From NCBI RefSeq assembly GCF_001713375.1, contig NZ_CP016449.1:2542001-2606000 (forward strand): DNA of 64,000 bases, written 5' to 3'. The notes beneath the pieces are model-generated. The model did no database searches. It was not told the DNA's origin and saw nothing but the letters and a program-made list of their open reading frames with translations. The position numbers and the translations under genes were made by a program. Shown in pieces: positions 1 through 8,847 of this stretch (within the stretch, counting starts at the first letter, position 1; the number at the start of each line of letters is the position of its first letter). This DNA is from Hydrogenophaga sp. RAC07 (GTDB lineage: Bacteria > Pseudomonadota > Gammaproteobacteria > Burkholderiales > Burkholderiaceae_C).

Positions 1-349
1 CGAGGTGGTGCGCAGCGGCATCCAGTCGGTCAGCCGAGGGCAGGACGAAGCCGCCGCCGCGCTGGGCCTGAATCCGCGCCAGAAGATGAAGCTCGTCGTG
101 CTGCCACAGGCCATGCGGGTGATCGTTCCGCCCCTGACCAACCAGTACCTCAACCTCACCAAGAACTCGTCGCTGGCGGTGGCCATCGGCTACCCCGACG
201 TCGTCTCGATCGCCAACACCACCATCAACCAGAGCGGTCGCGCGGTGGAATGCATCGCCATCATCATGTTGGTCTATCTCACCACTTCACTCAGTACCTC
301 GCTGCTGATGAATTGGTACAACCAGCGCGTGGCGATCAAGGAGCGATGA
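1..349 (+). CDS. aapQ: amino-acid ABC transporter permease, C-terminal part (AapQ-like)
   Basis: The C-terminal part of an inner-membrane permease for polar or general L-amino acids; the start lies before the window, so only about 115 residues are visible. The EAA-type loop that contacts the ATPase is present (DEAAAALGLNPRQKMKLVVLPQA), followed by the usual final membrane segments. The stop codon overlaps the ATG of the next permease (ATGA), as is typical for paired aapQ-aapM genes. The binding protein aapJ would be expected just upstream. Assignment to Aap rather than another polar amino-acid system rests mainly on the paired large permease that follows. Confidence 0.85.
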   Translation, partial: EVVRSGIQSVSRGQDEAAAALGLNPRQKMKLVVLPQAMRVIVPPLTNQYLNLTKNSSLAVAIGYPDVVSIANTTINQSGRAVECIAIIMLVYLTTSLSTSLLMNWYNQRVAIKER

Positions 350-1455
350 ACATGTCCGACACGTTCACCCCCATTGCCCCCCGACCCTCCCCGATCAAGA
401 CCTCGGGCCTCATTCCCTGGATGCGGCGCAATCTCTTTGCCGACGTGCGCAGCACCCTGGTCACGGTGTTCGTGATCGGCCTGCTGGCCTGGGTGCTGCC
501 AGGCTTCATCCGCTGGTTCTTCATCGATGCCGTGGTGCGGGCCGATGCAGACGCCTGCCAGGCCGCGCGCGGCATCGGCGCCTGCTGGGGCGTGGTGACC
601 GAGAAGTACCGCATCATCCTGTTCGGCCGTTATCCGTTCGACGAACAGTGGCGCCCGCTGGTGGCGACCTCGCTCATGATGGGCGGCCTCATTCTGAGCT
701 GCGTGCGCTTTTTCTGGAAGCCGTGGCTGGCCATCATGTGGGTGGTCATCCTGGCGCTGTTCTTCACCCTGATGGGTGGAGGCGTGTTCGGCCTGGCCGA
801 CGTGCGCACCGACCTCTGGGGCGGCCTGCCGCTCACCGTGATGCTGGCCACCTTGTCCATCTTCCTGGCCTTTCCGCTGGCGGTGGTGGTGGCCCTGGGA
901 CGGCGCGGGCGACTGCCTGCGATCCGCACCGCCTGCATCGTCTATATCGAACTTATCCGCGGTGTGCCGCTGATCTCGGTGCTGTTCATGGCGTCCTTCA
1001 TGTTCCCGCTGTTCATGCCCCAGGGCGTGACGCTGGACGTGCTGGTGCGCGTGATTGCAGGCATCACGCTGTTCGCAGCCGCCTACATGGCAGAGATCAT
1101 CCGCGGCGGCCTGCAGGCGATTCCCAAGGGCCAGCTCGAAGCGGCGGACACGCTGGGTCTGACCTACTGGCAGACGCAGCGCAAGATCGTGTTGCCGCAG
1201 GCACTGGCCATGGTGGTGCCCAGCATCATGAACACCTTCATCTCGCTGTTCAAGGACACCTCGCTCGTCACCATCGTCTCGCTCTACGAACTCACCGGCG
1301 CGCTGGCCCTGGCGCTCAATGCGGATGTGAACTGGCGCCCGTTCAAGCTCGAGGCCTACCTCTTCATCACCCTCATTTACTTCACCGTCTGCTTCGCCAT
1401 GTCCCGCTACAGCCTGTGGGTCGAGAAGCAACTGAGTGCCAGCAAGGCGCGCTGA
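346..1455 (+). CDS. aapM: amino-acid ABC transporter permease (AapM-like)
   Basis: A 369-residue inner-membrane permease that would pair with the preceding AapQ-like subunit to import L-amino acids. It has a long N-terminal part with hydrophobic segments before the conserved permease core, a layout typical of AapM/YhdY proteins, which are longer than ordinary HisM-type permeases. The EAA loop is at about residues 260-285 (LEAADTLGLTYWQTQRKIVLPQA). The start at 346 overlaps the aapQ stop by four bases; a longer frame running back to 250 is only readthrough into aapQ sequence. An ATPase gene follows after 9 bases. Confidence 0.9.
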   Translation: MNMSDTFTPIAPRPSPIKTSGLIPWMRRNLFADVRSTLVTVFVIGLLAWVLPGFIRWFFIDAVVRADADACQAARGIGACWGVVTEKYRIILFGRYPFDEQWRPLVATSLMMGGLILSCVRFFWKPWLAIMWVVILALFFTLMGGGVFGLADVRTDLWGGLPLTVMLATLSIFLAFPLAVVVALGRRGRLPAIRTACIVYIELIRGVPLISVLFMASFMFPLFMPQGVTLDVLVRVIAGITLFAAAYMAEIIRGGLQAIPKGQLEAADTLGLTYWQTQRKIVLPQALAMVVPSIMNTFISLFKDTSLVTIVSLYELTGALALALNADVNWRPFKLEAYLFITLIYFTVCFAMSRYSLWVEKQLSASKAR

Positions 1456-1464
1456 GAGAACAAC

Positions 1465-2208
1465 ATGACCGAACCCATCATCCGTTTCGACAAAGTCAAC
1501 AAGTGGTACGGCAACGACTTCCACGTGCTGCGCGACATCGACCTCGACGTGGCCAAGGGAGAACGCATCGTGGTGTGCGGCCCGTCCGGCTCGGGCAAGT
1601 CCACGCTGATCCGCTGCATCAACCGGCTTGAGGAACACCAGCAAGGCCACCTCTTTGTTGACGGCATCGAGCTCACCGACGACATCAAGGCGATCGACCA
1701 GGTGCGCAAGAACGTGGGCATGGTGTTCCAGCAGTTCAACCTGTTCCCGCACCTGACCGTGCTGGAGAACCTCACGCTCTCGCCCATGTGGGTCGGCAAG
1801 ATGCCGAAGAAGGAGGCCGAGGAAAGAGCCATGGTCCAGCTGGAGCGCGTGCGCATTGCCGAGCAGGCCGGCAAGTACCCGCTGCAGCTCTCGGGTGGCC
1901 AGCAGCAGCGCGTGGCGATTGCGCGCGCGTTGTGCCTCACGCCCAAGATCATGTTGTTCGACGAGCCCACCTCGGCGCTCGACCCCGAGATGATCAAGGA
2001 AGTGCTCGACGTGATGGTGGAGCTGGCCAACCTGGGCATCACCATGATCTGCGTGACGCACGAAATGGGTTTTGCCAAAGCCGTGGCCGACCGCGTGATC
2101 TTCATGGACCAGGGTCAGATCGTGGAGCAGAACACGCCCACCGAATTCTTCAACAACCCGCAGAACGAACGCAGCCAGGACTTTCTCTCCAAGATCCTCG
2201 GCCATTGA
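1465..2208 (+). CDS. aapP: amino-acid ABC transporter ATP-binding protein (AapP/GlnQ family)
   Basis: A 247-residue cytoplasmic ATPase that would energise the AapQM permease. Walker A is [10 protein letters not shown] (about residues 39-48), the Q-loop lies in [13 protein letters not shown], the signature is [15 protein letters not shown], Walker B is [14 protein letters not shown] and the switch His is in VTHEMGFA. Length and motifs match the GlnQ/HisP polar amino-acid subfamily. It is the last gene of the operon; an 89-base gap with a different kind of gene follows. Confidence 0.93.
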   Translation: MTEPIIRFDKVNKWYGNDFHVLRDIDLDVAKGERIVVCGPSGSGKSTLIRCINRLEEHQQGHLFVDGIELTDDIKAIDQVRKNVGMVFQQFNLFPHLTVLENLTLSPMWVGKMPKKEAEERAMVQLERVRIAEQAGKYPLQLSGGQQQRVAIARALCLTPKIMLFDEPTSALDPEMIKEVLDVMVELANLGITMICVTHEMGFAKAVADRVIFMDQGQIVEQNTPTEFFNNPQNERSQDFLSKILGH

Positions 2209-2297
2209 TTCACAAGGCTTCTTTTCAACACAGGGTTATTGACTTGTGAGGGTCATGTGGCGCTGACACAATGCGCGGGTTTTCAAGGAGGCCCCAC

Positions 2298-3380
2298 ATG
2301 ACCACATCACCCCCGTTCACCGTCCAGCGGCTTTCCTGGCTGCGCTGGAGCTGCACCACGGCGCTGGGCCTGTCGATGTGGTGTGCCGGTGCAGCGCTGG
2401 CGTTTGACGCGCAGGGTCACCGCGGTGCCCGAGGGCTGGCGCCCGAGAACACGCTCGCGGGCATCGAGCAGGCGCTGTCGATCGGCGTGACCACGCTCGA
2501 ATTCGACGTGGTGCTCAGCGCCGAAGGCGTGCCCGTGGTCTCGCACGACACCGCGCCCAACCCCGACATCACGCGCGACGCGAGCGGCCAGTGGCTGCAA
2601 GCCCGCGGCAAACCTTTCAACCAGCTGAGCCTTGCTGAAATCTCCGCCCTGGATGTGGGGCGCATCAACCCGTCGAGCCGCTACGCACGCGACTTCTCCA
2701 ACCAGTCACCGGCCGATGGTGAACGCATTCCCACGCTGGCGTCCGTGTTCGAACGCATCAAGCGGCTGGGGGCCAGCCATGTGCGCTTCAACATCGAGCT
2801 CAAGCTCCATCCCCTGCGTCCAGCCGATTCTCCCGAGCCTGAAGCCTTCGTGCGCGCCGTCATGGCCGTGATCAACAGCCACGGCATGGGTTCGCGCACA
2901 ACGCTGCAGAGCTTCGACTGGCGCGTCCTGAAGGCAGGTCAGAGCATCGCTCCCCATCTGCCGCTGTCCTTCCTGTCAGCCCAGCTTCCGCGCTTCAACA
3001 CGCTCGCAGACGGCGCATGGACCACCGGCCTGAAGCTCGCCGATTTCGACGACGCACCGGGCATGGTCGCGGCCGCCGGTGGCAAGTTGTGGTCACCCCA
3101 TTTCAGCGACCTGAGCCAGGCCACCCTGTCCCGGGCCCGCGGGCTGAACCTGCGCGTGATCCCGTGGACAGTCAACGACATCAGCGACATGGCAAGGCTG
3201 ATCGACTGGGGTGTGGACGGCCTGATCACCGACTACCCGGACCGGCTGCGCGCGGTCATGCAGGAACGCGGCATGGTCTTGCCGCCTGCGGTCTCCACGC
3301 CGGTGAAGTCCGCACGTGCGGCAGCGCCAGCGCAGCAGCCAGAGCCCGTTCGTTTTGGTGTTGCCCCCGATATCCGCTGA
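2298..3380 (+). CDS. exported glycerophosphodiester phosphodiesterase
   Basis: A 360-residue enzyme that would hydrolyse glycerophosphodiesters to glycerol-3-phosphate and an alcohol, probably in the periplasm. Residues 1-36 form a signal peptide ending near GAALAFDAQ. The GDPD signature follows at once: His-Arg-Gly at 41-43, Glu-Asn-Thr at 50-52, the acidic pair in LEFDVV and the catalytic His in VSHD. The conserved C-terminal barrel strand (VIPWTVND...DGLITDYPDRL) is intact. The ATG at 2298 is preceded by AAGGAGG at ideal spacing; an in-frame ATG at 2271 lacks this and would spoil the signal peptide. A basic, Pro/Ala-rich tail of about 40 residues is extra to the family. Confidence 0.9.
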   Translation: MTTSPPFTVQRLSWLRWSCTTALGLSMWCAGAALAFDAQGHRGARGLAPENTLAGIEQALSIGVTTLEFDVVLSAEGVPVVSHDTAPNPDITRDASGQWLQARGKPFNQLSLAEISALDVGRINPSSRYARDFSNQSPADGERIPTLASVFERIKRLGASHVRFNIELKLHPLRPADSPEPEAFVRAVMAVINSHGMGSRTTLQSFDWRVLKAGQSIAPHLPLSFLSAQLPRFNTLADGAWTTGLKLADFDDAPGMVAAAGGKLWSPHFSDLSQATLSRARGLNLRVIPWTVNDISDMARLIDWGVDGLITDYPDRLRAVMQERGMVLPPAVSTPVKSARAAAPAQQPEPVRFGVAPDIR

Positions 3381-3476
3381 CACGGCAGCCCCCCGCTCCC
3401 GGAACCTCTCGTCGGGTCGCCTGTAAGCCCGCTGGCCCGGGCGCGACCAACCGCCATCTTTCATCGGGAGATGGTC

Positions 3477-4211
3477 ATGACCCCAACATCCAGCACGCTG
3501 ACGTGCCTCTTCGCACTGACGGGTGCGCTCACGGTTGCGAGCGCACAAGCCCGGACCTGCGAGGTCCGCTCCGGCCCCAGACCCCCGGCCGTGGTGGAGC
3601 TCTACACCTCGGAGGGCTGCAGCTCCTGCCCGCCGGCCGATCGCTGGCTGTCCACCCTGAAGACCGCCGACAACGTGCTGGCGCTGTCGTTCCACGTGAA
3701 CTACTGGAACCACCTGGGCTGGCGCGATCCATTCGCCACCACCGAAACGACGGCCCGGCAATACCGGCTGAAGGAAGCGCTGGGCGGCAAGTACGCCTAC
3801 ACCCCTCAAGTGGTGCTCAACGGGCGCGATCACCGCAACTGGAACGGTCAGCGCGCCGGCAGCCTGGGTGGCCTGCCCCCGGCCTCGGCGCCTGCCCTGC
3901 ACTTGCGCCGGGAAGGCCAGGTGGTCACCGCAACGATCGCAGCCGTCCCCGGCACCGACATCGCCGGCTACTGGGCAGTGTTGCAGGATGGACTGGTGAG
4001 CAAGGTCACGCGGGGCGAAAACGCGGGTGAAGATCTGCGTCACGATCACGTGGTGAGTCTGTACCAGCCCGTCGCGCCCTGGGCAGCCAGCCAGGGAGGC
4101 AGCGCCCGGCTCACCTTGCCCGCCGGTTCGGTGCAACGGGTGGCGTTTGTGGTCACCAACGCGGCGCTGACGCAACCGCTGCAGGCGCTGGTGCTGCAAT
4201 GCCCCGCCTGA
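3477..4211 (+). CDS. DUF1223 exported thioredoxin-like protein
   Basis: A 244-residue exported protein of the DUF1223 family, which has a thioredoxin-like fold and unknown function. A signal peptide covers about residues 1-26. The family signature VVELYTSEGCSSCPPAD follows, with a CxxC pair at 48 and 51, then the conserved stretch FHVNYWNHLGWRDPFA and a YTPQVVLNG segment. The ATG at 3477 is preferred over the one at 3471, because GGGAG at 3466-3470 is spaced for the former. It stands between the phosphodiesterase and the copper cluster; nothing in the sequence ties it firmly to either. Confidence 0.85.
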   Translation: MTPTSSTLTCLFALTGALTVASAQARTCEVRSGPRPPAVVELYTSEGCSSCPPADRWLSTLKTADNVLALSFHVNYWNHLGWRDPFATTETTARQYRLKEALGGKYAYTPQVVLNGRDHRNWNGQRAGSLGGLPPASAPALHLRREGQVVTATIAAVPGTDIAGYWAVLQDGLVSKVTRGENAGEDLRHDHVVSLYQPVAPWAASQGGSARLTLPAGSVQRVAFVVTNAALTQPLQALVLQCPA

Positions 4212-4272
4212 AAAGGTGCCATCTGCGGTCCTGAATGGAACCAATCCCTCGCCGTCCGTATCATTCCCTACC

Positions 4273-4635
4273 ATGCGCCATTGGTTCCTTGTCCTCATGA
4301 TCGCCCTGCTGCCCTTGCGCGGCTGGGTGGGCGATGCCATGGCGATGGAGATGCTGGCCCAGCCCGCACACGCCGGCATGGTGATGGACGGGCATGGCGC
4401 GGATCATGCCGACCATCACGCCGCGCACGACGAACAGTGCGATTGCAGCGGGCATGCATCAGCAGACCAGGCAGACCACCAGCACAAGGCCTGCGACGTG
4501 TGCAACGTGCCCGCGCTGGCCATGGCGGTGCCGGCCATCCAACCCCCACCCGCAGAGCACGGCCAGCTGACGCTGGCTGGCGAGCCGTTCGCGAGCAGCG
4601 AGGCCCAACGGGGCGTCAAACCACCCATTTCCTGA
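4273..4635 (+). CDS. small His/Cys-rich exported protein, probable metal binder (DUF2946-like)
   Basis: About 120 residues. It begins with a hydrophobic signal-like segment (MRHWFLVLMIALLPLRGWVGDAMA), then a Met- and His-rich stretch with many HxxH and DH pairs, and a Cys cluster (CDCSGH...CDVCN). The shape matches small DUF2946-type proteins found next to copper genes, but I recognise it only by composition. It precedes a TolC-like protein and a multicopper oxidase, so binding or sensing copper in the periplasm is the natural inference. The start is placed at 4273, where the signal-like segment begins; an upstream in-frame ATG at 4216 would add 19 polar residues. Confidence 0.6.
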   Translation: MRHWFLVLMIALLPLRGWVGDAMAMEMLAQPAHAGMVMDGHGADHADHHAAHDEQCDCSGHASADQADHQHKACDVCNVPALAMAVPAIQPPPAEHGQLTLAGEPFASSEAQRGVKPPIS

Positions 4636-4715
4636 GTTCACACACCACAGGTGCGTCCGCAGCAGCCCCACAGGGTGCGGCAGCGAACGCCGGTTCGTGA
4701 TTTCAGGAGATTCCC

Positions 4716-6113
4716 ATGATGGTTTTCCGGCGGTTGTCACCGCCTTTCAAGAGTACCCCTGCCCGCGCCGCGGCCCTGAGCCTTGCACTGTCGGCGGTCT
4801 GCTGGTCGGCCCAGGCTCAAACGTCCAGCGCCATGCAGGCCGCCCAACCCGACACCGCCACGTCCGCCGTCCCGCTGGTGCTGCCCGCCACCGGCTCGGC
4901 CACGCCCGAAGCGCGCCCGGCCGACCTGGCCCGCGCCCGGGAAATCTGGCAACGCGCGAACGAACGCGTGGCGGAGTTTCCAAGAGGTCATGTCGACCTG
5001 CTGCGCTGGGAGGCCAAAAACCCTGGCGACGCGCCCTCTGCGCCCGCCAGCAACGCCAAACCGGCCACGCTGGACCTCGCCCAGGCCCTGCGCCTTTCCT
5101 TGCGCCAGAGGCCTGATCTCTTCACCCGCGCCGGCATGAACGCGCTGGAACAAGGCGCCGTGCAGGTGGCCTACGCGAAACACGTGCGCGAGCTGCAGCG
5201 CGCCTGGGTGGACGCCGTGGCGGCACGCCAACGTTGGCGCCACGCCACCGAGGTGTGGGACGCCACACGCACCGGCAGCGAGCTCGGCCGTCGCATGGTG
5301 GTGGCCGGCAACTGGAGCCAGGCCAAGCTGATGCGCGAGCAGCTCACGCAAGCCAGCGCATGGCAAGCGGCGGTGGAGGCGCAGGGCGACGCGTTCCAGG
5401 CGCAGGAGCAGCTGGCGCAGATGCTCGGCCTGTGGGAGAGCGCCGCGGTCGAGCAGCTGGGCGAGCGCCTGCCCACGAGCCTGCCCGCCGTGCCGCCGCG
5501 CGCCACCCCCGGCGCGGGCATCACCGAGGCCACACTGGAAGCTGCGGTGCTGCGCGGCCATCCCCTGCTGGCGCTGCAACGGACCAAAGCAGCGCGCGAG
5601 TTCGCCGCCGTGAACGCGGGCAGACGACAGGCCTGGAACGATGCGGTGGAGGCCTCACTCGCTGCCCTGCCCGATCCGGGCACCACACCGACACCACCCC
5701 ACATCGCGGACCTGTCGCTGCTGCGCGACCACGCGCTGGAGCGGTCCACCCGCGCCGAAGCGGACCTGCTGCGCGCGGCCAGCGAGCGCCGCTCCATGGC
5801 GCGCCAGGCGTGGGCAAACCTGCAGGCACGCCACGCCAGCGCGTTGCACGCACAAACCGTGGTGGCCCAGTTGCACACCGCGCTGGAGCAAGAGACCCTG
5901 CTGCGCTACAACGGCATGCTGCAAAGCAGCTGGGAATTGCTGGCCAGCGCGCGCGAACGCATGCAATCGCTCGACGCGGCCTTGCAGGCCCGGCGCGACT
6001 ACTGGCGCGCCCATGCGGACCTCCAGGCTCTGCTCGCAGGCGCCGACTACGCCGGCCCCGACAGCCCTTCCAACGCTGGCGCTGGCTCGGCCAACGCCCC
6101 TGCAGGACACTGA
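4716..6113 (+). CDS. TolC-family outer-membrane efflux protein of the copper cluster
   Basis: A 465-residue protein with an Ala-rich signal peptide (to about residue 35) and a long helical body typical of TolC/CusC-like proteins, with a heptad-rich C-terminal half (residues 330-440). It sits two bases before the multicopper oxidase gene, with AGGAGA in front of its own start. No RND pump or adaptor is adjacent, so its partner is unclear; the RND operon at 21309-26871 has its own outer-membrane gene. Such TolC-MCO-cupredoxin groups are familiar in Burkholderiales copper islands, which is the basis for the copper link. Confidence 0.75.
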   Translation: MMVFRRLSPPFKSTPARAAALSLALSAVCWSAQAQTSSAMQAAQPDTATSAVPLVLPATGSATPEARPADLARAREIWQRANERVAEFPRGHVDLLRWEAKNPGDAPSAPASNAKPATLDLAQALRLSLRQRPDLFTRAGMNALEQGAVQVAYAKHVRELQRAWVDAVAARQRWRHATEVWDATRTGSELGRRMVVAGNWSQAKLMREQLTQASAWQAAVEAQGDAFQAQEQLAQMLGLWESAAVEQLGERLPTSLPAVPPRATPGAGITEATLEAAVLRGHPLLALQRTKAAREFAAVNAGRRQAWNDAVEASLAALPDPGTTPTPPHIADLSLLRDHALERSTRAEADLLRAASERRSMARQAWANLQARHASALHAQTVVAQLHTALEQETLLRYNGMLQSSWELLASARERMQSLDAALQARRDYWRAHADLQALLAGADYAGPDSPSNAGAGSANAPAGH

Positions 6114-6114
6114 C

Positions 6115-7521
6115 ATGAACAAAACAATGAACCGCCGAAACTGGCTCACCGGCGCTGCCGTGGGCGCCGTTGCCGCCAGCAGCGTGAGCCGCGTGGCGCT
6201 GGCCGCCATTCCCGAGCCGGTGCAACAAACCTCCGCCGACACCGCCCCGCCCTGGACGCCCCCGGGTGTCACGGGCGCGGGACGCCCCTACAACCCGGTG
6301 GTCACGCTCAACGGCTGGACCGCACCCTGGCGCATGAACGCGGGCGTGAAGGAGTTCCACCTCGTGGCCGAGCCGGTGGTGCGCGAGATGGCACCCGGCT
6401 TCATGGTCAACATGTGGGGCTACAACGGCCAGAGCCCGGGCCCGACCATCGAGGTGGTCGAGGGCGACCGCGTGCGCATCTATGTGACCAACCGCCTGCC
6501 CGAACACACCACCATCCACTGGCACGGCCAGCGCCTGCCCAACGGCATGGACGGTGTGGGCGGCCTGAACCAGCCGCAGATTCCGGTGGGCAAAACCTTT
6601 GTGTACGAGTTCACGGCGCGCCGCCCCGGCACCTTCATGTACCACCCGCACGCCGATGAAATGACGCAGATGGCCATGGGCATGATGGGTTTCTGGGTCA
6701 CGCACCCGAAGGCGAAGCACCCGCTCATTGAAGACGTGCAGCGCGACTACTGTTTCCTGCTCAACGCCTTCGACGTGGAGCCCGGCAGCATGACGCCGCA
6801 GGTCAACACCATGCTCGACCAGAACATCTGGAGCTGGAACAGCCGCGTGTTTCCGGGCATCACGCCGCTGGTGGCGCGCCTGGGCGAGCGCGTGCGCGTG
6901 CGGGTGGGCAACCTCACCATGACCAACCACCCGATCCACATCCACGGCATCGAGTTCGAGGTGAGCGGTACCGACGGCGGCCCCACGCCCAAGGGCTCGC
7001 GCTGGCCCGAGGTCACCACCGATGTGGCGGTGGGCCAGATGCGCCAGCTCGAGTTCATCGCCGACGAACCGGGCGACTGGGCGATGCACTGCCACAAGAG
7101 CCACCACACCATGGGCGCCATGGGTCACGGCGTGCCCACGATGATCGGCGTGGACCACCGAGGTCTGGTCAAGCCGCTGCAGCGCGCCGCGCCCGACTAC
7201 ATGGTGATGGGCGAACGCGGCATGGCCGACATGGGCGAGATGCAGATGGAGCTGCCCACCAACACCTTTCCCATGATGACGGGCACTGGACCTTATGGCG
7301 CCATCGAGATGGGCGGCATGTTCACCACACTCAAGGTGCGCGCCGACCAGAAGACCGGTGACTACAGCGACCCCGGCGCATACAAGATGCCACCGGGCAC
7401 GCAGGCGCGGCTGGTCGACACGGGAGCTGCGCCCGCAGCCGCCCGCCCTGCGGCGCCCACCCCGACAACCCCACCCGCCGCCACCGTCCGCAAGCCCGCG
7501 GGCGGCCACGGCAACCACTGA
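6115..7521 (+). CDS. multicopper oxidase, Tat-exported
   Basis: A 468-residue periplasmic multicopper oxidase, probably oxidising Cu(I) or metal-organic substrates with O2. The start MNKTMNRRNWLTGAA gives a twin-arginine-type signal (NRRNWL), consistent with export of a folded, metal-loaded protein. All four copper-ligand motifs are visible: HWHG near residue 137, HPHAD near 180, HPIHIHG near 275 and a final HCHKSHHTMGAMGHG near 324. The last differs from the classic HCHxxxHxxxGM/L in carrying extra His and Met. A region of 120 residues after it is unusually rich in Met and Pro/Ala. It starts two bases after the TolC-like gene, so translation is probably coupled. Confidence 0.9.
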   Translation: MNKTMNRRNWLTGAAVGAVAASSVSRVALAAIPEPVQQTSADTAPPWTPPGVTGAGRPYNPVVTLNGWTAPWRMNAGVKEFHLVAEPVVREMAPGFMVNMWGYNGQSPGPTIEVVEGDRVRIYVTNRLPEHTTIHWHGQRLPNGMDGVGGLNQPQIPVGKTFVYEFTARRPGTFMYHPHADEMTQMAMGMMGFWVTHPKAKHPLIEDVQRDYCFLLNAFDVEPGSMTPQVNTMLDQNIWSWNSRVFPGITPLVARLGERVRVRVGNLTMTNHPIHIHGIEFEVSGTDGGPTPKGSRWPEVTTDVAVGQMRQLEFIADEPGDWAMHCHKSHHTMGAMGHGVPTMIGVDHRGLVKPLQRAAPDYMVMGERGMADMGEMQMELPTNTFPMMTGTGPYGAIEMGGMFTTLKVRADQKTGDYSDPGAYKMPPGTQARLVDTGAAPAAARPAAPTPTTPPAATVRKPAGGHGNH

Positions 7522-7541
7522 GACCTCAACGGAGAACACGC

Positions 7542-8039
7542 ATGACCTTCAAGACACGACGCAGCCTGCTGGCCTTTCCTCTGGTGCTGGCCCTGCCGCG
7601 CGCCTTTGCCCACGGCGATCAGCACCCCAAGGCAGCAGCCCCGTTGGTGAAAGAGCAGAAGCCCTGGGGCATCGCAGCAGAACCTGCCAAGTCGAAGCGC
7701 ACGGTGGACATCCGCATGACCGACGACATGAAGATGAGTCCGAACCACATTGACGTGCGGGAAGGCGACACGCTGCGCATCCGCGCCGTCAACGCCGGCA
7801 AGATGCTGCACGAGATCGTGATCGGCACCGGCGACGAACTCAAGGCCCATGCCGAGATGATGAAGAAATTCCCCAAGATGGAGCACGACGAGCCCTACAT
7901 GGCACACGTGGCCGCCGGCCAGCGCGGCGAGATCGTCTGGACCTTCAACCGCCCCGGCGACTTTGAATTCGCCTGCCTGATCGCCGGCCACTTCGAAGCC
8001 GGCATGCGCGGCACCATCCGCGTCACCCCCAAAGCTTGA
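7542..8039 (+). CDS. cupredoxin-family copper protein
   Basis: A 165-residue exported protein with a signal peptide ending at AFAHG and a plastocyanin/azurin-like domain. The ligand pattern is visible: His in GKMLHEIVIG, Cys in FEFACLIAGHFEAGM, and the following His and Met. This domain type binds one type-1 copper and often acts as a periplasmic copper carrier. It follows the multicopper oxidase after 20 bases with GGAGA as binding site, so it may pass copper or electrons to that enzyme. Confidence 0.85.
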   Translation: MTFKTRRSLLAFPLVLALPRAFAHGDQHPKAAAPLVKEQKPWGIAAEPAKSKRTVDIRMTDDMKMSPNHIDVREGDTLRIRAVNAGKMLHEIVIGTGDELKAHAEMMKKFPKMEHDEPYMAHVAAGQRGEIVWTFNRPGDFEFACLIAGHFEAGMRGTIRVTPKA

Positions 8040-8056
8040 TTCCCCAGGAGACCACC

Positions 8057-8788
8057 ATGCAAAGACGTTCCCTCATCAGCGCAGCCGCCGCCTTCGCCGC
8101 CGCTGCAAGCCTGCCCGCCTGGGCACAAACACCCGCCGTCCTGCCGGTGCTGCAGGTCTGGAAAGACCCCAACTGCGGCTGCTGCCAGGACTGGGTGAAA
8201 CACCTGCAGGCCGACGGCTTCCAGGTGCAGGTGTTCGACACCGGCAACGCCGCCGTGCGCAAGCGCCTGGGCATGCCCGAGGCATTCGGCTCGTGCCACA
8301 CCGGCCTGATCGCCGGCTATGCGATCGAGGGCCATGTGAATGCGCGCGAGATCCGCCGCCTGCTGGCGGAGAAGCCCAAGGCCATCGGCCTGGCCGTGCC
8401 GGGCATGCCGGTGGGCAGCCCCGGCATGGACGGCGCCGTGTACGGCGAGCGCCGCGACGCCTACGACGTGGTGCTGGTTCAGTCCGACGGCACGGGCCGC
8501 GTGTACCAGCATTACGCCGGCAACTCGGCGGGCTTCAAGCGCACCGCCACCACGGACGAAACCTTGCCCATGGCCGAGGGTGAGGTGCGCAAGGTGGACA
8601 CGGCCGCCGGGAAGATCTCGCTCAAACACGGCGAGATCAAGAACCTGGACATGCCACCCATGACCATGGTGTTCCAGGTGAGCGACCCGTCGCTGCTGGG
8701 CAAGGTGAAGGCGGGCGACAAGGTGCGCTTCACCGCCAAGCAGATCAAGGGTGCCTACACCGTGATGAGCATCGAACCGGCGCCTTGA
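8057..8788 (+). CDS. DUF411-CusF fusion protein, exported copper binder
   Basis: A 243-residue exported protein made of two domains normally encoded apart. After a signal peptide (residues 1-24), residues about 30-150 match DUF411: WKDPNCGCCQDWVKHL, GSCHTGLIAGYAIEGHV and IGLAVPGMPVGSPGM. Residues about 175-243 match CusF: GEVRKVDTAAGKISLKHGEIKNLDMPPMTMVF, where the His, Trp-equivalent and Met positions bind Cu(I) in CusF. The start at 8057 has AGGAGA upstream; an in-frame codon at 8036 overlaps the cupredoxin stop and is less likely. It closes the copper operon. Confidence 0.85.
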   Translation: MQRRSLISAAAAFAAAASLPAWAQTPAVLPVLQVWKDPNCGCCQDWVKHLQADGFQVQVFDTGNAAVRKRLGMPEAFGSCHTGLIAGYAIEGHVNAREIRRLLAEKPKAIGLAVPGMPVGSPGMDGAVYGERRDAYDVVLVQSDGTGRVYQHYAGNSAGFKRTATTDETLPMAEGEVRKVDTAAGKISLKHGEIKNLDMPPMTMVFQVSDPSLLGKVKAGDKVRFTAKQIKGAYTVMSIEPAP

Positions 8789-8847
8789 AGCCGCCGCAAG
8801 GGCGCGCTGCAACAGGTGTTTGCATGGGGGCGTGCTAAGGTTCCGGC

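Noticed and set aside
274..2205. Long minus-strand open frame opposite the ABC transporter genes (also 3093-4379 and 5521-7539)
   Set aside because: Products are His/Ala/Arg-rich without domains; they are antisense shadows caused by high GC at third positions.
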